Notes: a model not told the origin generated them from the sequence alone. A stretch of 64,000 nucleotides of DNA from 79-D21 sp022839995 (GCA_022839995.1 JALHIN010000010.1:1-64000), one strand, 5' to 3'; shown: positions 1 to 8,689, counted from the first letter of the stretch. A program made the numbers and translations.

Positions 1-121
1 GGTATTTTCTCGCTGCGGACTCGCTACGAATTAAGTATTCATAGGCTTTGAGCTCCATGGCACCATCCTAATACAGGTGCCAGATAGGGAGCAATCACCA
101 AACTGTAAGAATCCGGATGAA

Positions 122-232
122 AGTCGCAAGAGAGACCCTTTAACGATGGGGCGCCGAAGGGGCAAAAGCGGGCAAGTTGCCGCTTGAAACTCTCAGGCTT
201 AAGGATTGCGGCTGGACGGGGCTCTGGAGTGG
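122..232 (+). promoter_or_regulatory. Glycine riboswitch (single aptamer)
   Basis: The leader upstream of grdX carries the conserved blocks of the glycine aptamer in order: GAGAGACC (131-138), GCGCCGAAGGGGCAAA (152-167), ACTCTCAGGC (189-198) and CTCTGGAG (222-229). These blocks are diagnostic of the glycine riboswitch class. Only one aptamer is visible; neither the preceding 120 bases nor the 80 bases before grdX repeats the GCCGAAGG block. The target is the glycine reductase operon, so glycine binding most plausibly turns expression on. No T-run terminator hairpin is obvious after the aptamer, so control could act on translation or through an unrecognised structure. A weak candidate promoter (TTGAGC 48-53, TAATAC 69-74, 15-base spacer) lies upstream. 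Confidence 0.9.
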
Positions 233-314
233 GCGAGCGCCTGCCGACAGGGAAGAGGTCATGCTTGACTGATCCCATATTCGATCCTTCAACGAAAGGA
301 AGGAAGGAGCAGGC

Positions 315-716
315 GTGCCTTATATCGTGCTTACGAATAACCCCCTCATTTCAACCAAGCTTCACAACCTCTGAGCTCCCCTTTCCAGCGCCTGGGAGGT
401 GCTGGTTGCCGCTCGCGATTTGATTCACCAGGGTTCTCGCCTCCTGACACATCCACTTTACGGCAACTTCCTTCCCAACCAGCAGCCCTTTCGAACACTT
501 GTCCTGTCTGTCCCTCAGAAAGGTTCTGGAGTCGACCTGGATTCCGTTACCCTGATCGAAGACGCCATTTCGGTTTTTAGAAAATATGAAGGTCGTTGGG
601 CACTACCCGGTCAACTTCGCGAAACCGTCGAGAAGGACTATGCGATGATCGACTTCGACCTGATGCAGGAAAGCCTTCGGCAATACGGCTTCAGGTTCCC
701 GGTTGAAAGTCAATAG
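315..716 (+). CDS. grdX: GrdX family protein with in-frame UGA (Sec candidate or nonsense mutation)
   Basis: This is a small protein typical of the first position of glycine reductase operons; its function is unknown. The GTG at 315 follows a good AAGGAAGGAG ribosome site and gives an N-terminus containing VLTNNPL, as expected for GrdX. The downstream part contains RDLIHQGSRLLTHPLYGN, another family hallmark, in the same frame. The two parts are separated by one in-frame TGA at 372-374 (codon 20). No base insertion or deletion is needed to join them. Ten bases after the TGA an 8-bp stem (385-392 with 398-405, 5-base loop) could act as a SECIS element. Without readthrough, only the part from ATG 399 (105 residues) could be made separately. 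It could be a selenoprotein, a nonsense-mutated gene or a sequencing error. Full length is 133 residues. Confidence 0.75.
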
Positions 717-768
717 CGGCCTCAATGAATCGTTTTGGAAATCAGCTGTAGAGGGGAGGTGAATTCGG

Positions 769-1089
769 ATGGTGGAACTTGACAAGGATAATTTCGATAC
801 ACAGGTGCTTCAAAGCGAACTGCCGGTGGTGGTGGACCTGTGGGGCCCCAAGTGCGGTCCTTGCCTGGCGCTTTTGCCGCAGGTCGAGGAACTGGCCCGG
901 GAGTTCGAAGGAAAAGTGCGCTTCTGCAAATTGAACGTTGCGGAAAACAGGCGGCTGGTGATCTCCTTGAAGGTCATGGGTGTCCCGACGTTCCTTTTTT
1001 ACAAGGGCGGTGAGCTGAAAGACCGTCTAAGCGGAGGGGATGTGACGATCGAGGGGATTCGCCAGAAAACCGAGGCGCTGCTCGCCTAA
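769..1089 (+). CDS. trxA: Thioredoxin of the glycine reductase system
   Basis: A 106-residue thioredoxin-fold protein. The active site reads WGPKCGPC, with the redox pair at Cys29 and Cys32. The cis-proline loop GVPTF has its proline near residue 73. The residue before CGPC is Lys rather than the usual Trp, a variation expected in glycine-reductase-linked thioredoxins. It supplies electrons (from NADPH through thioredoxin reductase) to reduce the oxidised selenoprotein A/B complex after each turnover. The ATG at 769 has a GGGAGGTG ribosome site 8 bases upstream. It lies between grdX and grdE in the riboswitch-led operon; thioredoxin reductase is not in the window. Confidence 0.92.
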   Translation: MVELDKDNFDTQVLQSELPVVVDLWGPKCGPCLALLPQVEELAREFEGKVRFCKLNVAENRRLVISLKVMGVPTFLFYKGGELKDRLSGGDVTIEGIRQKTEALLA

Positions 1090-1118
1090 AGGTCGAGATG
1101 GGGAAGGGGGTAAGAGAA

Positions 1119-2405
1119 GTGAAGCTTGAACTTCACAAGCTGTGCATCAAAGGCCTGGCCTGGGGAGAAAAGACGGGGGTAAAGGATGGAATCCTTACCG
1201 TCTGCCGGGACGAAGTCCTTGGGCTGGTCCGTTCGGACCCGAATTTCCTGAAGGTTGATGCCGATCTTGCCCTTCCGGGGGAGAAGACGAGGATCATCCC
1301 CGTGAAGGACGTCATCGAACCTCGCTGCAAGCTGGAAGGAAAGAACGGGATCTTCCCCGGCATGATTAACGACGTGGAAACGGTCGGTTACGGGAAGACG
1401 CTGGTCCTGGAGGGAGCTGCGGTCGTCACCTGCGGAAAGGTGGTCGGGTTCCAGGAAGGGATCATCGACATGTCCGGGCCGGCGGCCGAGTATACGCCTT
1501 TTGCCCACACGTGCAACCTGGTCCTTGTCGTGGATCCGGTCGAAGGGTTGGAAAGGCACGATTACGAGGCTTCCCTGCGGATTGCCGGCCTCAAGGTCGC
1601 AGAATATCTTGCCAAATCCGCCGTCGGAGCGACTCCCGATACGGTCGAATCCTACGAGGCGAAGCCCTTGAACGAGGCGATGACCGAATATCCCGGATTG
1701 CCGAAGGTGGCTTACCTGTACATGCTCCAGTCGCAGGGACTTCTCCACGACACCTATGTCTACGGGGTCGATGCGAAGAGGATTCTGCCGACGCTGATCA
1801 ACTACACGGAAGTGTTCGACGGAGCCATCGTTTCCGGGAACTGCGTTTCCGCCTGCGACAAAAACAGCACCTACTACCACCTCAACAACCCGATCATCAA
1901 GGCAATGGCTGCAAGGCATGGGAAGGACTACAACTTCGTCGGGGTGATCATCACCAACGAGAACGTCACCCTGGCGGATAAGAAACGGAGTTCCTCCTAT
2001 GCGGTGAAATTGGCCCAGACTTTGGGTGTGGAGGGCCTTCTCATTTCCGAAGAGGGATTCGGAAATCCAGATGCCGATCTCATCATGAACTGCAGGAAGG
2101 CAGAAAACGCCGGGATCAAAACGGTCCTGGTCACGGACGAGTATGCGGGCAGGGACGGGGCAAGCCAGTCCCTCGCGGATGCCGCGAAGGAAGCGGATAC
2201 GGTCGTAACGGCAGGGAACGCAAACGAGATCATCGTCCTTCCGGCCATGGAAAAAGTCATCGGGTACCCGAACTACGCGGATGTGATCGCGGGGGGCTTC
2301 CAGGGATCCCTTCGCCCGGATGGTTCCATCGAAGTCGAACTCCAGGCGATCACCGGATCTACGAGCGAACTCGGCTTTACGCGAATCAGCGCAATCACGA
2401 TCTAG
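1119..2405 (+). CDS. grdE: Glycine reductase component B, alpha/beta proprotein GrdE
   Basis: GrdE is the proprotein of the glycine-specific component B. It is known to be cleaved at an Asn-Cys bond, giving two subunits and a pyruvoyl-type carbonyl group that binds the glycine amine as a Schiff base. The cleavage motif GNCVSACDKNSTY is present, with the scissile Cys at residue 242 counted from GTG 1119. I chose GTG 1119 because it starts VKLEL, matches the family N-terminus and has an AAGGGGG ribosome site 8-9 bases upstream. An in-frame ATG at 1098, eight bases after the trxA stop, would add seven residues. The protein is 428 residues long and acts with the selenoprotein GrdB. Confidence 0.93.
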   Translation: MKLELHKLCIKGLAWGEKTGVKDGILTVCRDEVLGLVRSDPNFLKVDADLALPGEKTRIIPVKDVIEPRCKLEGKNGIFPGMINDVETVGYGKTLVLEGAAVVTCGKVVGFQEGIIDMSGPAAEYTPFAHTCNLVLVVDPVEGLERHDYEASLRIAGLKVAEYLAKSAVGATPDTVESYEAKPLNEAMTEYPGLPKVAYLYMLQSQGLLHDTYVYGVDAKRILPTLINYTEVFDGAIVSGNCVSACDKNSTYYHLNNPIIKAMAARHGKDYNFVGVIITNENVTLADKKRSSSYAVKLAQTLGVEGLLISEEGFGNPDADLIMNCRKAENAGIKTVLVTDEYAGRDGASQSLADAAKEADTVVTAGNANEIIVLPAMEKVIGYPNYADVIAGGFQGSLRPDGSIEVELQAITGSTSELGFTRISAITI

Positions 2406-2439
2406 CTAGGCTGATCAAAAAAAAGAGGAGGTGAAATCC

Positions 2440-2916
2440 ATGGGAAAGCTGGCTGGAAAGAAAGTCGTCCTGCTTGGCGAACGGGACGGGGTTCCTGGAC
2501 CGGCGATGGAAGCCTGCCTGAAAAATTCGGGGGCCGATATCGTTTTTTCGGTGACGGAATGCTTCGTCTGAACCGCCGCCGGTGCCATGGACCTGCAGAA
2601 CCAGCAGCGTGTCAAGGACGCTGCTGAAAAGTTTGGAGCGGAGAATGTCGTCGTGATCCTCGGTTCCTCTGATGCAGAAGGGGCTGAGATCTACGCTGAG
2701 ACGGTCACGAACGGCGATCCGACCTACGCAGGTCCCCTGGCTGGAGTCCCGTTGGGACTCGCTGTTTACCATGTTTTCGAAGACACGATCCGGCAAGAGG
2801 CCGATCCGGCTCTCTGGGAAGAACAGATCGGCATGATGGAAATGGTCCTGGATACCGAGGCTCTGGGGAAAGCAGTTGCAGGGATGCGGGAACAGTACAG
2901 CAAGTATGCGCTCTAG
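2440..2916 (+). CDS. grdA: Glycine reductase selenoprotein A
   Basis: GrdA is the small selenoprotein that carries the carboxymethyl group from component B to component C as a Se-carboxymethyl selenoether. ATG 2440 follows a strong AGAGGAGGTG ribosome site. The frame reads TECFV-Sec-TAAGAMDL around TGA 2569-2571, so selenocysteine is residue 44, next to a Cys at 41 as in the family. Total length is 158 residues including Sec, the usual size. An automatic gene caller that ends at TGA would report only the part from about 2587. C-terminal PLAGVPLGL and EEQIGMMEMVLD segments are also typical. Confidence 0.97.
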
Positions 2917-2943
2917 ACCGTCCGGAGAAGGGAGGGGAAAAGG

Positions 2944-4251
2944 TTGTCCTACCGAATCGTGCATTACATCAACCAGTTTTTTGCCGGGATCGGCGGCGAG
3001 GAAAAGGCGGACTACAAACCGGAAGCAAGGGACGGTGTCGTGGGTCCGGGGCAGGCGCTCAACGCGGCCCTGAAGGGGCGTGCGGAGATCGTCGGAACGG
3101 TCATCTGCGGGGACAGTTACTTCGCGGAAAACATGGCCAAGGCCTCCGCCGAGATCCTGGAAATGATCAGGAAATTCTCTCCTGATGCCGTGGTCGCAGG
3201 GCCCGCTTTCAACGCGGGACGGTACGGAACCGCCAGCGGAGCGGTCCTGGACCTGGTTGCAAAGGAGCTCCAGATCCCCGTCGTCGGCGGGATGTACCCG
3301 GAAAACCCGGGAGTGGAGCTTTACCGGAAGAGTGCCTATATCGTCCGGACGTCCGACAGCGCGCGAGGAATGGGAGCAGCGGTACAGGGGATGGCTTCAC
3401 TCGTCCTGAAGTTGCTGGACGGCGAGAAGATCGGTACCCCGGAAGAGGAAGGATACATCGAGCGCGGGCTCAGGAAGAACGTTTTCCTGGACAAGGTCGG
3501 AGGGGAACGTGCCGCAGAGATGCTCGCGAAGAAGCTCCGCGGAGAACCGTTCAAGACCGAATACCCGATGCCCGTCTTTGACCGTGTGGCTCCGAACCCG
3601 CCCGTGCGCGACATGAAAAACGCGGTCGTTGCCCTCGTGACGTCCGGTGGGATCGTTCCCAAGGGGAACCCGGACCATATCGAGGCCTCCAGTGCAACGC
3701 ATTACGGGGAATATTCCCTTGTCGGCGTGATGACCGCCGACGCAGACCACTATGAAACCGCCCATGGAGGATATGACCCGACGTACGCGAACAAGGACCC
3801 GAACCGGGTCCTTCCTGTCGACGTCATGCGCGAGCTGGAAAAAGAGGGCGTTTTCAGGAAGCTTCACGAAAAGTACTACTCGACGGTCGGAAATGGGACC
3901 TCCGTCGGAAACACGAAACGCTTCGGCGAAGAGATCGTCGGAAAACTGAAGAAGGACGGCGTTGACGCGGTCATCGTCACCTCCACCTGAGGAACCTGCA
4001 CGCGTTGCGGTGCAACGCTCGTGAAGGAAATCGAAAGGGGAGGGATTCCTGTCGTTCACGTCTGCACGATCGTGCCGATTTCCCAGACGGTCGGGGCCAA
4101 CAGGATCGTGCCGGCCGTTGCGATCCCTCACCCGCTGGGTGATCCAACGCGTACGCACGAGGAAGAGCTGCAGATCCGCCGGAACCTCGTCCTAAAAGCT
4201 TTGAAGGCCCTGGGCACCGAGGTCCACGAACAGACGGTATTTACCGATTGA
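2944..4251 (+). CDS. grdB: Glycine reductase component B gamma subunit, selenoprotein GrdB
   Basis: This is the substrate-activating selenoprotein subunit of the glycine-specific component B. TTG 2944 follows GGGAGGGG and starts SYRIVHYINQFF, the family N-terminus. TGA at 3988-3990 is residue 349 and lies in the signature TST-Sec-GTCTRCGA; the product is 435 residues with Sec. A perfect 7-bp hairpin (4002-4008 with 4012-4018) with a GGU loop begins 11 bases after the UGA and fits a bacterial SECIS element. Sec attacks the alpha-carbon of the glycine Schiff base held by GrdE, releasing ammonia and passing the carboxymethyl group to GrdA. A strong terminator hairpin follows 12 bases after the stop. 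Confidence 0.97.
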
Positions 4252-4263
4252 AGGTGATTCGGA

Positions 4264-4296
4264 GGCCCAGCGGAACCGTTCCGCTGGGCCTTTTTT
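4264..4296 (+). terminator. Intrinsic terminator between grdB and grdC
   Basis: A perfect 12-bp stem (4264-4275 with 4279-4290) with a 3-base loop is followed directly by six T residues (4291-4296). It has the form of a classical intrinsic terminator. The grdC ribosome site (AAGGAGG, 4298-4304) begins right after the T-run, so the element sits inside the operon. It probably attenuates transcription, giving more grdX-grdB than grdC-grdD message. Confidence 0.88.
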
Positions 4297-4315
4297 GAAG
4301 GAGGACTCTGCATTC

Positions 4316-5848
4316 ATGAAAGTTGCGGTCAAAGGCACATCCTACTGTCTCAACCACGTTCCGGAAATGAGCTTCCACTATGGGAACACACCCTACGTGG
4401 AGAGGAAAACGAAGGGAAATTCAGAATTTCTCCAGGAACTTCTTGGCCATTTGCAGTCGTACGACAAGGCAGCCGCCTATGCCCCGAACCTTGCCTACAT
4501 CGGGGCGATGGACCTGGACGAGCTGGAACGGCATCCGCAACCCTGGATTGAGAATCCCGCAGCCCAGCCGACCCGGTACGGGCGTTTCGGGGAAATTATG
4601 CCGGAAGACGAGTTCCTTGGTCTGATGGACATCAGCGACGTGTTCGATATCATCTGGCTCGAGGAAAAATTCTCGGCCGTGGTGGCGGAAAAATTGCGAA
4701 ACAACCCGGTTATCCCCGAATCTCTTCTCGGGCGCCTGGAAAAGGGACACCCTCTTTCGGAAATCGAGAGTGAAGTGACGGAGAAAGAGGCTTTGCCTCT
4801 GTATTTTGAGGGCAAGGTCGTGGGGTGTTCAAGAAAGGGACACGAGATCGACGAGTGCCTTGAAGCCTACGTTCTGCTCGAGAACGTAGCCTGCAAGGCA
4901 GGTGGGGTCCTTGCCCTCCTTCACCTTTTCCGGAATACGGGAATGAAGCCGGAGGAAGTCGATTTCGTAATCGAGTGTTCCGAAGAAGCAGCCGGCGACA
5001 TGAACCAGCGGGGAGGGGGCAACTTCGCCAAAGCGGTCGCGGAAATCGCGGGTTGCGTGAATGCCAGCGGATGCGATGTCCGGGGATTCTGTGCCGGCCC
5101 GGTCAACGCCGTCATCGCGGCTGCAAGCCAGGTCGCCGCCAAAGCGAGGAAGAACTGCGTCGTCCTTGCCGGCGGGGCGGTTCCGAAACTGTTCATGAAC
5201 AGCCGAGACCACGTCAAGAAAGGTCTTCCTGCATTGGAGGATTGCCTTGGGAATTTTGCGATCCTTCTCGGAGAAGAAGATGGGGTTTCCCCGGTTATCC
5301 GCCTTGACGCCCTCGGCAAACACACCGTCGGTGCCGGTGCGTCTCCCCAGGCGATCACGAGTGCCCTTGTCTGGGAACCATTGCAAAAGCTCGGATTGAG
5401 TTTCAACGACGTGGACAAGTACGCGGCGGAACTGCAGAATCCCGAGATTACCCTGCCGGCGGGTGCCGGGGATGTGCCGAACGCCAATTTCAAGATGATC
5501 GGTGCGCTTGCGGTGATGAAGGGGCAGCTTGAAAAAAGCCAGATCCCGGAATTTGTAAAGCAGAAGGGAATTCCGGGGTTCGTCCACACCCAGGGGCACA
5601 TTCCCTCGGGAGTCCCCTTTGTCGGCCACTCCTGCGAGTGGATCAAGTCGGGAACGATCCGGCGTGCCCTGGTGATCGGAAAAGGGAGCCTTTTTTTGGC
5701 CAGAATGACGAACCTTTCTGACGGGGCATCCTTTTTCATCGAACCGCCAGAACCGGTCAAACCGATGCAGGTCGTATCGAAGGACGACATCAAGCAACTC
5801 CTGCTTGAAGCCCTGTCCGAAATCGCTTCGTCCCTGAAGGCGGAATAG
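4316..5848 (+). CDS. grdC: Glycine reductase component C, beta subunit GrdC
   Basis: Component C converts the Se-carboxymethyl group on GrdA to acetyl phosphate with inorganic phosphate. GrdC is the larger subunit, with a thiolase/FabH-like fold in the family. ATG 4316 begins KVAVKGTSYCLNHVPEM, matching the family start, and has AAGGAGG 11 bases upstream. A TTG at 4295 would put the start inside the terminator T-run and is less likely. The product is 510 residues, a normal size. Segments such as DVRGFCAGPVNAVIAAASQV and GHSCEWIKSG are consistent with a condensing-enzyme-like core. grdD follows after 11 bases. Confidence 0.95.
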   Translation: MKVAVKGTSYCLNHVPEMSFHYGNTPYVERKTKGNSEFLQELLGHLQSYDKAAAYAPNLAYIGAMDLDELERHPQPWIENPAAQPTRYGRFGEIMPEDEFLGLMDISDVFDIIWLEEKFSAVVAEKLRNNPVIPESLLGRLEKGHPLSEIESEVTEKEALPLYFEGKVVGCSRKGHEIDECLEAYVLLENVACKAGGVLALLHLFRNTGMKPEEVDFVIECSEEAAGDMNQRGGGNFAKAVAEIAGCVNASGCDVRGFCAGPVNAVIAAASQVAAKARKNCVVLAGGAVPKLFMNSRDHVKKGLPALEDCLGNFAILLGEEDGVSPVIRLDALGKHTVGAGASPQAITSALVWEPLQKLGLSFNDVDKYAAELQNPEITLPAGAGDVPNANFKMIGALAVMKGQLEKSQIPEFVKQKGIPGFVHTQGHIPSGVPFVGHSCEWIKSGTIRRALVIGKGSLFLARMTNLSDGASFFIEPPEPVKPMQVVSKDDIKQLLLEALSEIASSLKAE

Positions 5849-5859
5849 GGGGGATCCCC

Positions 5860-7017
5860 TTGACGGAATTGAAACGCACCGTTGGCGAAATCCTTTCCGA
5901 GATCGTCGAGGCGGCGAAGTCCGGGGGACCGCGCAGGCGAGTCGGTCTCATGGCTAGGGGGAGCGAGCTGGGACCCGAAGAAATGGCTTCCGGCGCCCGG
6001 CTTGCCCAACGGGAGACCCCTGGCCTTTCGGTCGTCATGATCGGCCCCAGAACTCCTGGATATGAAGACCTGGAGTGGATCGAGACCGAAGAAACCGATT
6101 GCGAGGCCAGGATCTCCGAGGCCATGGAAAAGGCCCTGAAGGAGAAGCGGATCGATGGAGCGGTAGCCCTGCACTATCCCTTTCCCCTGGGGGTTACGAC
6201 AATCGGCCGTGTTGTCACGCCGGGCAGGGGGAAAGACATGCTGATCGCTTCAACGACAGGATCGAGTTCACCGCAGAGAACGGAAGCGATGGTGTTGAAC
6301 GCGGTCTTCGGCATCGCAGTCGCGAAAGCTCTCGGCAAGGAAAATCCGACAGTCGGCATCCTGAACGTTGAAGGAGCCCAGACGGTCTTCCGTGCCCTGT
6401 CCCAGCTTCGGGACAAGGGATACAAGGTGACCTACGGCGAGAGCGTCCGCAAGGACGGAGGCGCGATCCTGAGAGGGAACGACCTCCTGGCGGGTGCAGT
6501 CGATGTCTGTGTAACGGACACCCTGACCGGGAACGTCCTGATGAAACTCTTTTCCTCCTTCACCACCGGAGGAGGGTACGAGTCCACCGGTTGGGGATAC
6601 GGTCCCTCCGTTGGGCAAGGATGGCCGCACGTCATCTCCATCATTTCCCGTGCATCCGGCGCCCCCGTGATCGCGAAGGCCCTGGCTTACACTGCGGCAG
6701 TTGCCGCTGCAGCCCTGCCGTCCGTGGTCCAGGAAGAATTGAGGATGGCAAAAGAAGCAGGCCTTGAATCCGTCCTTCTTGGAATGCGAAAGAAGCCCGT
6801 TGCCGGTGAGGAAGACGTCCTATGCCCCGCCGCCGAACCAACCGACGAAGAAATTCACGGAATCGACGTGCTCAACATTGAGGAAGCGGTCCGGGAACTC
6901 TGGAAAGCGGCGATCTACGCGGAGTCCGCGATGGGATGCACGGGGCCGGTGATCAAGATTTCTTCGAAAAATCTGGAAAAGGCGGAACAATGCCTGAAAA
7001 AGTCAGGATACCTTTAA
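5860..7017 (+). CDS. grdD: Glycine reductase component C, alpha subunit GrdD
   Basis: GrdD is the acetyl-transferring subunit of component C, related to PlsX/phosphotransacetylase-type folds. It takes the acetyl group as a thioester on a C-terminal Cys and releases acetyl phosphate, which acetate kinase (not in this window) can turn into ATP. TTG 5860 follows an AGGGGGGAT ribosome site. The 385-residue product has the glycine-rich stretch FTTGGGYESTGWGYGPSVG and the C-terminal motif SAMGCTGP, placing the candidate catalytic Cys at about residue 360. It is the last gene of the operon; the next gene has its own promoter. Confidence 0.94.
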   Translation: MTELKRTVGEILSEIVEAAKSGGPRRRVGLMARGSELGPEEMASGARLAQRETPGLSVVMIGPRTPGYEDLEWIETEETDCEARISEAMEKALKEKRIDGAVALHYPFPLGVTTIGRVVTPGRGKDMLIASTTGSSSPQRTEAMVLNAVFGIAVAKALGKENPTVGILNVEGAQTVFRALSQLRDKGYKVTYGESVRKDGGAILRGNDLLAGAVDVCVTDTLTGNVLMKLFSSFTTGGGYESTGWGYGPSVGQGWPHVISIISRASGAPVIAKALAYTAAVAAAALPSVVQEELRMAKEAGLESVLLGMRKKPVAGEEDVLCPAAEPTDEEIHGIDVLNIEEAVRELWKAAIYAESAMGCTGPVIKISSKNLEKAEQCLKKSGYL

Positions 7018-7023
7018 CGTCTG

Positions 7024-7062
7024 GGTCGGTGTTTGCCGAGAACTTCTCGGCGGGCACCGACC
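7024..7062 (+). other. Long hairpin after grdD
   Basis: An 8-bp outer stem (7024-7031 with 7055-7062), three U-G wobbles and a 6-bp inner stem (7035-7040 with 7046-7051) close on a 5-base loop. No T-run follows, so it is not a standard intrinsic terminator. It overlaps the -35 region of the promoter for the next gene, so it might serve as an operator or a Rho-linked end. Confidence 0.55.
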
Positions 7063-7072
7063 ATGTTATAAT
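7044..7072 (+). promoter_or_regulatory. Extended -10 promoter for the sodium:alanine symporter
   Basis: A perfect -10 TATAAT (7067-7072) is preceded by TG one base upstream (TGTTATAAT), the extended -10 form. The region 17 bases upstream (TTCTCG, 7044-7049) is a poor -35, as is common with extended -10 promoters. It lies about 145 bases before the symporter start, leaving a long leader that contains two short T-rich tracts. Confidence 0.6.
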
Positions 7073-7216
7073 CGTGAAAATATTAAATATACGATATCCG
7101 ATTTTTTCGAAGGGGGGGATTTTTTTCAGGCCTGAAATAGGGGCACGGTTTGCGGAGTCCTTGTTCCAAGGCAACGATCGAAGGGAATTAGCCTGAGAAG
7201 GAGGAGGATTGAGGTT

Positions 7217-8608
7217 ATGGAAGCAATTATGAAAATCAACGGCGTAATCAATGGTATCGTATGGGGTCCCTGGATGCTCACATTGCTCGTCGGTACGGGG
7301 GTTTACCTGACTCTTATCCTGGGACTCCCGCAGCTTCGGTATTTCTTCCTGATGTTCAAGGAAGTGTTCGGGAACCTGGGCAAAAAGAAAGAAGGCGAAG
7401 GAACGATTTCTTCCTTTGCCGCCCTCTCCACGGCCTTGGCCTCGACCGTCGGCACCGGGAACATCGCGGGGGTTGCGACGGCCCTGCACCTCGGCGGTCC
7501 CGGTGCTTTGTTCTGGATGCTGGTCTCTGCGGTGTTCGGTATGACCACCAAGATGTGCGAGGTCGCCCTGGCCGTCCACTACAGGGAAAAAGACCCCACC
7601 GGCAACTGGCGCGGCGGCACCATGTACATTCTGGAGAAGGGGACCGGGCAGAAATGGCTGGCGTGGCTCTTCGCCCTATTTGCTTTCCTTGCATCCTTCG
7701 GCATCGGCTGCGCCGTCCAGGCGAACTCCACGGCTGAGGGCTTCAACCTCGGTTTCGGCATCCCCAACATGTATACCGGTATCATCGTCGCCGTCCTGAC
7801 GGGTCTCGTCATCGTCGGTGGACTGAAGAGGATCTCCGAGGTCACCACCTACCTCGTTCCGTTCATGGCAATCTTCTACATCGTCGGCGGGATCATCGTC
7901 GTCTTCACCCACGCCAGCGCCATTCCGATGGCGCTCGGCAATGCGGTGAAATACGCTTTCTCGGACCCGATGGCGCTACCCGGGGCGTTGGCAGGCTGGT
8001 CGGTCAAGATCGCACTGACGAAGGGAATTGCACGGGGTGTCTTCTCCAACGAGGCCGGTCTTGGTTCCGCCCCGATGGTTCATGCGACGGCCGTTGTCGA
8101 CCACCCGATGCGCCAGGGGATGTATGGGCTTTTCGAGGTTTTCACCGACACGATCGTGATCTGCTCTCTGACTGCACTGGCCATCCTGACGAGCGGTGTC
8201 CTGACCGGGCAGCCTGAACTGACCGGAGCGAAACTTTCCCTGTCGGCCTTCCAGACCGTCCTGGGGGGCACGGGGACGATGATCCTCTCTGTCGGCCTGG
8301 CGCTTTTTGCCTTCTCGACGATCCTGGGCTGGTACTGGTACGGAGAGACGGCTGCGGTCTACGTTTTCGGCGTGAAATTCATCCCGGTCATGAAGGTCCT
8401 TTGGATCCTCTTTGTCATACTCGGCGCCTCCGGGGAAGCTCTCGGCGGCGGGGCGGCCTTCCTGACGAACCTTTGGGATCTTGCCGATACCCTGAACGGT
8501 CTGATGGCGATTCCCAACCTCATCGCGCTGCTGCTTCTGTCGGGAACCCTGAAAAAACTCGTCAAGGATTTCGACGAAAAGCGGCGTTCCGGGGCCTTGA
8601 AAATCTAG
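7217..8608 (+). CDS. Sodium:alanine/glycine symporter (AGCS family)
   Basis: A 463-residue integral membrane protein with about ten hydrophobic helices. It contains the AGCS signatures STALASTVGTGNIAGVATAL and RGVFSNEAGLGSAPMVHA. The family imports alanine, glycine or D-amino acids with Na+. ATG 7217 (MEAIMKING) follows GAAGGAGGAGG. Its place between the glycine reductase operon and alanine racemase suggests that it feeds glycine or alanine to Stickland fermentation. Substrate preference cannot be read from the sequence. Confidence 0.93.
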   Translation: MEAIMKINGVINGIVWGPWMLTLLVGTGVYLTLILGLPQLRYFFLMFKEVFGNLGKKKEGEGTISSFAALSTALASTVGTGNIAGVATALHLGGPGALFWMLVSAVFGMTTKMCEVALAVHYREKDPTGNWRGGTMYILEKGTGQKWLAWLFALFAFLASFGIGCAVQANSTAEGFNLGFGIPNMYTGIIVAVLTGLVIVGGLKRISEVTTYLVPFMAIFYIVGGIIVVFTHASAIPMALGNAVKYAFSDPMALPGALAGWSVKIALTKGIARGVFSNEAGLGSAPMVHATAVVDHPMRQGMYGLFEVFTDTIVICSLTALAILTSGVLTGQPELTGAKLSLSAFQTVLGGTGTMILSVGLALFAFSTILGWYWYGETAAVYVFGVKFIPVMKVLWILFVILGASGEALGGGAAFLTNLWDLADTLNGLMAIPNLIALLLLSGTLKKLVKDFDEKRRSGALKI

Positions 8609-8620
8609 TTCGAGAAATTT

Positions 8621-8671
8621 CCGGGCCGATCAAGGCCCGGTTCCGGCGGGGCGGGCGTGACCTGCCCCGCC
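8621..8671 (+). terminator. Tandem GC-rich hairpins after the symporter gene
   Basis: Two hairpins lie back to back: 8621-8627 with 8634-8640 (7 bp), then 8645-8655 with 8661-8671 (11 bp including one wobble). The trailing bases are C/T rich (CTTCCTC) but lack a clean T-run. They probably terminate or slow transcription before alanine racemase, whose ribosome site starts ten bases later. Confidence 0.5.
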
Positions 8672-8689
8672 TTCCTCATGAGGAGGCGA

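Noticed and set aside
2587..2916. Separate 109-residue gene after a stop in grdA
   Set aside because: The stop is the known Sec codon of selenoprotein A; the two parts form one gene from ATG 2440.
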